Source: JBCCEV01 sp039030125 | GTDB taxonomy: Bacteria; Pseudomonadota; Gammaproteobacteria; Ga0077536 | DNA length: 48,726 bases | NCBI GenBank assembly: GCA_039030125.1 | Contig: JBCCEV010000005.1 | Location: 1-48,726, forward strand | Direction of reading: 5' to 3' | In this document: positions 43,129 through 48,726 of the stretch, piece by piece | How positions within the stretch are numbered: the stretch's first letter is position 1 | Layout of the letters: each line of letters opens with the position of its first letter | Translations under genes and position numbers: made by a program | Notes under the pieces: model-generated | Seen by the model: the letters and a program-made list of their open reading frames with translations, nothing else | The model's database searches: none | Told to the model about the DNA's origin: nothing

Positions 43129-44328
43129 ATGAATATCGGTTACGAACAGCTGCAGCCCTACCCTTTCGAACGCTTGGCCGCGTTACGTGAGCGCGCGGCG
43201 CCAGCGACCGATGAGATCATCAATTTATCGATCGGCGAGCCGCAACACGCAACCCCACCGTTCATTCATGACGCGCTCATCGAGCACCTGCACCTGACCG
43301 CCAAGTACCCGGCTACACGCGGTAGCGAACAACTCCGGGAAACCATCGCGGCTTGGCTGACCAAGCGTTTTAGATTGGCCAGCGGCTCGGTCTGCGCCAC
43401 GACCCAAGTTCTGCCCGTGAACGGGACGCGCGAAGCGCTCTTCGCTATCGCTCAGTGCGAAATCGCGGCTGGCAGCAGTAAGAATCTTGTCGCCCTGCCA
43501 AATCCGTTTTATCAAATCTATGAGGGCGCCGCGCTGCTTGCTGGCGGCACGCCCCTTTATTTGAATTGCCCGCAAGAACTTGGCTTCCAACCTGATTTTG
43601 CCGCGGTACGCGAACCGGATTGGGCGCGCGTCGCACTCGTCTACCTATGCTCGCCAGGCAACCCCTCGGGAACGGTGATCGATGAGGCTCAAGCGACCTT
43701 ATTGCTGGAGTTGGCCGACCGCCATGATTTCTTGGTTGTGGCGGACGAATGCTATAGCGAGCTTTACGCGGAAGAATCCGCGCCGCCGCCCGGCTTGCTC
43801 GAGATCGCGAGTCGCACCGGACGCGATGACTTTTCGCGCTGTCTGGTCATGCATAGCCTGTCCAAACGATCGAACGCGCCGGGATTACGTTCGGGTTTTG
43901 TCGCTGGCGACGCCAAGGTTATCGAGCGGTTTTTCAAATATCGCACCTATCACGGCGGCGCGATGGCTCTTCCTGTTCAACACGCAAGTATTGCGGCCTG
44001 GTCCGACGAGCAACATGTTATCGAGAACCGCCGGGCCTATCGGGAAAAGTTCGACGCAGTGGTACCTGTTGTTGCCCAAAAACTCGAGGTTGAAAGACCT
44101 GAAGCGGGATTTTATTTGTGGCCCAAACTCCCACTGGCGGGCGTTGAATTCGCAGAAACCCTGTTCCGTGAGTATGGCGTGCTAACGCTGCCAGGCGAGT
44201 TCTTGAGCCGGGCTGTAAAAGGTCATAACCCGGGGCACGATCGCGTGCGGATCGCCTTGGTCGCCGAACTCGAGCAATGTAGCGCCGCAGCGCAAGCCCT
44301 GACTGAACTACTAGAGAGGATTGGATAA
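43129..44328 (+). CDS. dapC: Succinyldiaminopimelate transaminase
   Basis: A protein of 399 residues, class I/II aminotransferase of the DapC type. The start QLQPYPFERLAALR is characteristic of DapC. Also seen are SIGEPQH, LYLCSPGNPSG (N and G near the PLP site), the tyrosine in VVADECYSEL, the PLP lysine in MHSLSKRSNAPGLRSG (near 240) and the C-terminal arginine in RVRIALV. It makes N-succinyl-L,L-diaminopimelate for lysine and peptidoglycan. The ATG at 43129 matches family length; an ATG at 43117 with a weak GGG upstream is equally possible. The open frame reaches 42952 but that overlaps leuB. dapD follows at once. Confidence 0.93.
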   Translation: MNIGYEQLQPYPFERLAALRERAAPATDEIINLSIGEPQHATPPFIHDALIEHLHLTAKYPATRGSEQLRETIAAWLTKRFRLASGSVCATTQVLPVNGTREALFAIAQCEIAAGSSKNLVALPNPFYQIYEGAALLAGGTPLYLNCPQELGFQPDFAAVREPDWARVALVYLCSPGNPSGTVIDEAQATLLLELADRHDFLVVADECYSELYAEESAPPPGLLEIASRTGRDDFSRCLVMHSLSKRSNAPGLRSGFVAGDAKVIERFFKYRTYHGGAMALPVQHASIAAWSDEQHVIENRRAYREKFDAVVPVVAQKLEVERPEAGFYLWPKLPLAGVEFAETLFREYGVLTLPGEFLSRAVKGHNPGHDRVRIALVAELEQCSAAAQALTELLERIG

Positions 44329-44332
44329 CGCC

Positions 44333-45154
44333 ATGGCCGATTTAGAAGCCACGATTAATCAAGCATTTGACACGCGCGACGAGTTTGACAGCTCAAGTGC
44401 GCCAGCAGCCCTACGAGAAGCGGTCGAGCAGTGCCTGGCACAACTCGACGCTGGCGCACTGCGGGTCGCCGAACCCAAAAATGGTGCTTGGGTCGTTAAC
44501 GAGTGGGCAAAAAAGGCTGTGCTTTTGTCTTTTAAACTCAACGACAACCACGCTATGTCCGGTAGCGTGACAAACTATTACGACAAAGTACCACTCAAAT
44601 TTGGCGGCATGGGCGAAGACGAATTCGTCGCGACCGGCGCACGCGTGGTGCCGCCCGCCACGGTGCGGCGGGGCGTCTATATCGGGCGCAACGTGGTTCT
44701 TATGCCGAGCTACGTCAATATAGGTGCCTACGTCGATGAAGGTTCAATGGTCGACACCTGGGCCACGGTTGGCTCGTGTGCGCAAATCGGTAAGAACGTC
44801 CACCTCTCCGGAGGCGTGGGGATCGGTGGGGTGCTAGAACCGCTGCAGGCGTCACCGACAATTATTGAAGACAATTGTTTTATCGGCGCCCGATCGGAAG
44901 TTGTTGAAGGCGTCATTGTTGGTGAAGGAGCGGTCCTGTCGATGGGTGTATTTATCGGGCAAAGTACGAAAATCTACGACCGCGAAACCGGCGAAATTAG
45001 CAGTGGCCACGTGCCGCCCGGCGCGGTGGTGGTGCCCGGCAACCTGCCGGCCGAAGATGGCAGTCACAGTCTCTACTGTGCAGTGATCGTGAAACGGGTC
45101 GACGCGCAAACCAGGGCCAAGGTCGGGATCAACGAACTGCTCCGCGACGTGTAG
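44333..45154 (+). CDS. dapD: 2,3,4,5-tetrahydropyridine-2,6-dicarboxylate N-succinyltransferase
   Basis: A protein of 273 residues. The N-terminal helical domain is followed by left-handed beta-helix hexapeptide repeats (GVYIGRNVVLMPSYVNIGAY, GKNVHLSGGVGIGG). Family landmarks include VPLKFGG, VDTWATVGSCAQIG and the C-terminal KRVDAQTRAKVGINELLRD. It succinylates tetrahydrodipicolinate, the step just before DapC. The ATG at 44333 is preferred with GAGAGGA at 44314-44320; a TTG at 44321 is too close to that site. It is convergent with glmM 14 bases away. Confidence 0.95.
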   Translation: MADLEATINQAFDTRDEFDSSSAPAALREAVEQCLAQLDAGALRVAEPKNGAWVVNEWAKKAVLLSFKLNDNHAMSGSVTNYYDKVPLKFGGMGEDEFVATGARVVPPATVRRGVYIGRNVVLMPSYVNIGAYVDEGSMVDTWATVGSCAQIGKNVHLSGGVGIGGVLEPLQASPTIIEDNCFIGARSEVVEGVIVGEGAVLSMGVFIGQSTKIYDRETGEISSGHVPPGAVVVPGNLPAEDGSHSLYCAVIVKRVDAQTRAKVGINELLRDV

Positions 45155-45168
45155 GGCACCCTGATCAG

Positions 45169-46536
45169 CTAGGCGGCCTCCTCGGAGGGCACGGCTTGCT
45201 CAACGACCTCGGCTAAATGTTCAGCAAGTTGCTGAACATGATCTTGATCCCGCCCCTCAACCATGACGCGCAGGACCGGTTCGGTGCCGGAGGGACGTAA
45301 TAGAATACGGCCGGCGCTGCCCAGATCGGCTTCGGCTTTCTCAACCGCAAGCTTCACTGCCGGGAGACTGAGCACATCCACTTTCCGCGCCATCTTGACG
45401 TTGAGCAGCACCTGCGGATATTTCGTCATCTCGCCGCGCAAATCCGACAAACTACGGCCCGACTCGCTTAGAGCTTCCAAGACCTGCAGTGCCGAGATCA
45501 TGCCGTCCCCGGTCGTCGTCAGGTCCAAGCAAATGATATGTCCTGAAGTCTCGCCACCGAGTCGCCAACCGGTCTCACGGAGCATTTCCAGGATATAGCG
45601 GTCGCCAACCTTCGCGCGCTGAAATCCCAAGCCGAGCGATTGGACTGCTAACTCAAGCCCCAAATTGCTCATTTGAGTGCCCACGACACCGCCATCCAAA
45701 AGTCCACGCTGCTGACGATAACGAGCGATTAACAGCGTAATATCGTCGCCGTCCAAGACCTCTCCAGCACCATCGACCATCATTAGACGATCGCCGTCTC
45801 CATCAAGCGCAATCCCGAGATCTGCTTTTTGACGTTTAACGGTCTCGACCAACACATCTGGCGCCGTCGCGCCGCATGCGTCATTGATATTGAATCCGTT
45901 CGGGTCATCACCGATTGCGACGACGTCCGCGCCAAGTTCCGAAAGCACGGCGGGCGCTATGTGGTAGGTGGCACCATGCGCGCAGTCGACCACCACCCGC
46001 AGACCTTTGAGGTCGATATCACTGCGCACCGTACTTTTACAAAACTCGATATAACGTCCAGCGGCGTCGGTCACGCGGTGGGCCTTTCCTAACGAGCGCG
46101 AAGCCTGCGTTTTCATCGGCAATTCCATCTCCGCCTCGATCGCAGCCTCGGTGTCATCGGGCAACTTGCCGCCCTCTCCCGAGAAAAATTTGATGCCGTT
46201 GTCGTCGTAAAGATTATGCGACGCGCTGATGACGATGCCGGCCTGCGCATGAAAGGTGCGTGTTAAGTAGGCGATCCCAGGGGTCGGCATCGGTCCCAGC
46301 AGATGAATATCGATCCCTGCCGCCGCCAAACCTGCTTCCAGGGCCGATTCAAACATGTAGCCCGAGACCCGCGTGTCCTTACCGATCAGGACTTTCGTAA
46401 GGTCCTGGCTATTGCGACCCAGCACGCGGCCGGCCGCCCATCCCAATTTCATGACAAAGTCCGGCGTGATGGGGTGTTCCCCAACCCGTCCCCGGATCCC
46501 ATCGGTGCCAAAGAATTTACGTTGTGGAGCGCTCAT
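45169..46536 (-). CDS. glmM: Phosphoglucosamine mutase
   Basis: A protein of 455 residues that converts glucosamine-6-phosphate to glucosamine-1-phosphate for UDP-GlcNAc and cell wall. It begins RKFFGTDGIRGRVGEHP. The phosphoserine loop is in GIVISASHNLYDDNG (serine near 102-104), the metal loop in ALDGDGDRLMMVD, the sugar loop in GGETSGHI and the phosphate loop in RPSGTEPVLRVMVEG. Length is typical. It lies directly after ftsH; the usual intervening folP is missing. Confidence 0.96.
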   Translation of the reverse strand: MSAPQRKFFGTDGIRGRVGEHPITPDFVMKLGWAAGRVLGRNSQDLTKVLIGKDTRVSGYMFESALEAGLAAAGIDIHLLGPMPTPGIAYLTRTFHAQAGIVISASHNLYDDNGIKFFSGEGGKLPDDTEAAIEAEMELPMKTQASRSLGKAHRVTDAAGRYIEFCKSTVRSDIDLKGLRVVVDCAHGATYHIAPAVLSELGADVVAIGDDPNGFNINDACGATAPDVLVETVKRQKADLGIALDGDGDRLMMVDGAGEVLDGDDITLLIARYRQQRGLLDGGVVGTQMSNLGLELAVQSLGLGFQRAKVGDRYILEMLRETGWRLGGETSGHIICLDLTTTGDGMISALQVLEALSESGRSLSDLRGEMTKYPQVLLNVKMARKVDVLSLPAVKLAVEKAEADLGSAGRILLRPSGTEPVLRVMVEGRDQDHVQQLAEHLAEVVEQAVPSEEAA

Positions 46537-46579
46537 CGCGAAATACCCCTAGCTAAGCCACCGCAAGCCTAGCAAGATC

Positions 46580-46614
46580 AAAAACGCCGCATGAGACCTA
46601 GGTCACATGCGGCG
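46580..46614 (-). terminator. Intrinsic terminator after ftsH
   Basis: CGCCGCATG (46585-46593) and CATGCGGCG (46606-46614) form a perfect 9-bp stem. Inside it GACCTAGGTC is itself palindromic and can extend the stem past an A-A mismatch. On the minus strand TTTTTGATC follows. It lies 16 bases past the ftsH stop, so glmM must have its own promoter in the 43 bases between, or depend on readthrough. Confidence 0.88.
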
Positions 46615-46629
46615 ATTAGCGCTTGAAAA

Positions 46630-48327
46630 TTAATGCAAACTGGCCGGTCCGCCAATCGGGCCGTCTTTGTTCGACCCATCCTCGTCGCGAGTCTTTTCAT
46701 CTGATGCGGCGTTTGCCGAATCTCCCCCCGGTGCAGAGTCGTCATCCATCCAACCGCTTGGTGGGCGCGGATCCTTACCCGACATGATGTCGTCAATCTG
46801 CTCGCTATCGATCGTTTCGTACTTGATGAGCGCATCCGCCATTTTGTGCAGCTTATCGGTGTTCGATTCGAGGATGTCTCGCGCCCGCTCATAGTTCCGG
46901 TCGATGATATTACGGACTTCCTCATCAATTAGCCGCGCCGTGTCGTCGGACAAGAGCTTATGTTGCGTGACCGAGTGGCCTAGAAAGACTTCGCCTTCGT
47001 CCTCGCTGTAAGTCATCGGCCCAAGCTTCTGTGAAAGGCCCCATTTGGTGACCATATTGCGCGCAATCTCGGTGACTCGCTCAATATCATTTGAGGCGCC
47101 GGTCGTTACCGAATCGTCCCCAAAAATGAGTTCCTCGGCGATGCGTCCGCCAAACAAACTGGAAATCTGACTTTCCAAGCGCTCTTTGCTGTAGCTCAAG
47201 CGATCTTCCTCGGGCAGAAACATGGTCACCCCGAGCGCTCTGCCCCGCGGAATAATCGTCACTTTGTAAACCGGGTCATGGCTCGGCACAGAGCGGCCCA
47301 CGATGGCATGCCCCGCTTCGTGATAGGCGGTTAGTTTCTTCTCGTCCTCACCCATCACCATTGAACGCCGCTCGGCGCCCATCATGATCTTGTCTTTGGC
47401 CCGTTCAAACTCCTCCATATCCACTAGCCGCTTGTTAATCCGAGCGGCCAGCAACGCTGCTTCATTGCAAAGGTTCGCCAGGTCGGCCCCAGAAAATCCC
47501 GGCGTTCCGCGCGCGAGAATGGCGGGTTTGACGTCGTCGTCCAACGGTACCTTGCGCATATGCACTTTCAGGATCTGCTCGCGCCCGCGGATATCCGGTA
47601 GGGGCACCACCACCTGCCGATCGAACCGCCCGGGGCGCAGCAAGGCAGGATCTAGAACGTCCGGCCGGTTAGTTGCCGCGATAACGATGACACCCTCGTT
47701 ACCGTCAAAACCATCCATTTCGACCAGTAACTGGTTTAGCGTTTGTTCTCTTTCGTCATGACCGCCCCCAAGACCGGCACCACGATGCCGGCCTACCGCA
47801 TCAATTTCGTCGATGAAGATGATGCAGGGCGCATGCTTTTTAGCTTGCTCAAACATGTCACGCACACGCGAAGCGCCGACGCCGACAAACATCTCGACAA
47901 AATCCGAACCCGAAATCGTAAAGAATGGGACCTTAGCCTCCCCGGCGATTGCTTTGGCGAGTAAGGTTTTCCCCGTCCCCGGAGAACCGACCATCAGTAC
48001 GCCTCTGGGTATTTTGCCGCCCAGCTTTTGAAACTTTCCAGGGTCGCGCAGGAAATCGACGAGCTCTTTGACTTCCTCTTTGGCCTCATCAACGCCCGCG
48101 ACGTCGTTGAAAGTGACCCGAACTTGGTCCTCACCGAGCAGCCGCGCTCTGCTCTTGCCAAAAGACAGCGCCCCGCGGCCAGCCCCGCCGCCCTGCATTT
48201 GCCGCATGAGGTAAATCCATACCGCGATCAGGAGTAGGAACGGGAACCAAGAGATAAAGATTTGCATCAGCAAACCCTGGCGATCGGGGGGGCGCGCCTC
48301 GACACCGACTTCGTTATCCAACAGCAA
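46630..48327 (-). CDS. ftsH: ATP-dependent zinc metalloprotease FtsH, N-terminus missing
   Basis: Membrane-bound AAA protease for quality control of membrane and regulatory proteins. Seen in 565 residues from a TTG at 48327: a second membrane helix (WFPFLLLIAVWIYL), Walker A GSPGTGKT (about 114-121), Walker B CIIFIDEIDA, the second-region-of-homology RPGRFDRQV, the zinc site HEAGH (about 336) and a long acidic C-terminal tail. Recognisable FtsH periplasmic sequence (EYSTFISEVKNGRVAKVTLDG) continues upstream in the same frame to about 48513 but contains no start codon, and a TGA is met at 48537. The first membrane helix is absent, so the TTG is only the first formal start and not the true one. 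Confidence 0.9.
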   Translation of the reverse strand: MLLDNEVGVEARPPDRQGLLMQIFISWFPFLLLIAVWIYLMRQMQGGGAGRGALSFGKSRARLLGEDQVRVTFNDVAGVDEAKEEVKELVDFLRDPGKFQKLGGKIPRGVLMVGSPGTGKTLLAKAIAGEAKVPFFTISGSDFVEMFVGVGASRVRDMFEQAKKHAPCIIFIDEIDAVGRHRGAGLGGGHDEREQTLNQLLVEMDGFDGNEGVIVIAATNRPDVLDPALLRPGRFDRQVVVPLPDIRGREQILKVHMRKVPLDDDVKPAILARGTPGFSGADLANLCNEAALLAARINKRLVDMEEFERAKDKIMMGAERRSMVMGEDEKKLTAYHEAGHAIVGRSVPSHDPVYKVTIIPRGRALGVTMFLPEEDRLSYSKERLESQISSLFGGRIAEELIFGDDSVTTGASNDIERVTEIARNMVTKWGLSQKLGPMTYSEDEGEVFLGHSVTQHKLLSDDTARLIDEEVRNIIDRNYERARDILESNTDKLHKMADALIKYETIDSEQIDDIMSGKDPRPPSGWMDDDSAPGGDSANAASDEKTRDEDGSNKDGPIGGPASLH

Positions 48328-48513
48328 CCCAATCAGAGCGCTATTATCGGTCTCCGGATTGAAGGTATAGAGGCGCGAGCCATCTTGCCCTTCGATTTCA
48401 ATGGTTGGCCCATCGAGGGTGACTTTCGCGACCCGGCCGTTCTTGACCTCGGAGATAAACGTCGAATACTCGACCGAACTGGACGCAGCGTGCTGCGGTG
48501 TGAAGTTCTGGGT

Positions 48514-48726
48514 GCAATAGATCTTTGGACGTGCTCATCTGGCGCCTGCTTGCGCCGCTCTTCTGTACCGCATGGTTTTCCTAGTGAGTTCAACGACTCG
48601 GCTGCCGGTAGCTCAGCAAGAAATAACTCATCATCAACCAATGTGGGCTTCAACACTGCTAAAGGGTTATTCTGAACCCTTGGTGTTACCTGCCATTTGT
48701 TTTTGCACTAAGAACACATGTGTGTC
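48514..48726. other. Unexplained sequence at the right end, not FtsH
   Basis: From about 48514 on, the sequence no longer matches FtsH in any frame; the expected N-terminal membrane helix is missing. On the minus strand one frame is open from about 48707 and reads LVDDELFLAELPAAESLNSL near 48640, which I do not recognise. A hairpin AAGGGTT (48662-48668) with AACCCTT (48675-48681) lies near the end. Candidates are the edge of a mobile element or a contig-end chimera. No gene is called. Confidence 0.5.

Noticed and set aside
46578..46928. A 116-codon open frame overlapping the 3' end of ftsH
   Set aside because: It lies in another frame of the same strand within the ftsH coding sequence, and shows no ribosome site or domain.
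48333..48537. A simple frameshift as the explanation for the broken ftsH start
   Set aside because: The upstream sequence was read in all three minus-strand frames; none gives the hydrophobic FtsH N-terminal helix, so a single-base error does not restore it.

Overview
The window looks like chromosomal DNA of a gammaproteobacterium, probably uncultured or marine/soil. It has moderate to high G+C and dense coding on both strands. The grounds are the polar landmark protein FimV, the SPOR protein DedD, CvpA, the succinylase-branch lysine genes dapC and dapD, and the conserved block truA-trpF-trpB-trpA-accD-folC-dedD-cvpA-purF-metZ. The exact lineage cannot be read from the sequence. Both ends look like contig ends: the left end cuts a TRAP transporter gene, and at the right end ftsH loses its N-terminus at an abrupt sequence break.

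Layout. 1-1513 (minus): TRAP transporter small permease (cut) and substrate-binding protein. 1703-16375 (plus): one long, tightly packed Tad (Flp) pilus operon. It runs flp pilin, TadG-like, TadE-like, an unknown exported protein, a second Flp-like pseudopilin, cpaB with a huge repeat domain, the cpaC secretin, an FHA-cpaF fusion ATPase, tadB, tadC, tadD lipoprotein, tadE, then a DUF192 protein and an exported HEXXH metallopeptidase. 16456-18050 (plus): a DGPF/YCII protein and an ECF42-type sigma factor, with a likely autoregulatory promoter. 18027-23254 (minus): an unknown membrane protein, a short-chain-dehydrogenase-fold protein carrying the signature motifs of halohydrin dehalogenases, a threonine aldolase-like enzyme, a class III cyclase/TolB/TPR protein and a ketopantoate reductase-like protein. 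23320-24519 (plus): iron-containing alcohol dehydrogenase. 24529-29435 (minus): SIMPL protein, group II PLP decarboxylase, peroxiredoxin, 2-hydroxyacid dehydrogenase and metZ.

29472-43018 (minus): housekeeping block. metZ is preceded by what I read as a SAM-II (SAM-alpha) riboswitch plus an intrinsic terminator. Upstream lie purF, cvpA, dedD, folC, accD, trpA, trpB, trpF and truA, many with overlapping start and stop codons, then a very acidic, repeat-rich fimV and leuB. 43129-45154 (plus): dapC-dapD, which turn tetrahydrodipicolinate towards lysine and peptidoglycan. 45169-48513 (minus): glmM and ftsH, separated by a clear terminator and lacking the folP often found between them.

The most interesting items are the halohydrin dehalogenase-like enzyme, the CpaB protein with about 480 residues of regular DG-turn repeats, the SAM-II riboswitch, and a Tad locus with no TadZ/CpaE or prepilin peptidase gene. 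No tRNA, rRNA, CRISPR array or complete insertion sequence was seen, and no gene-free stretch exceeds about 220 bases.
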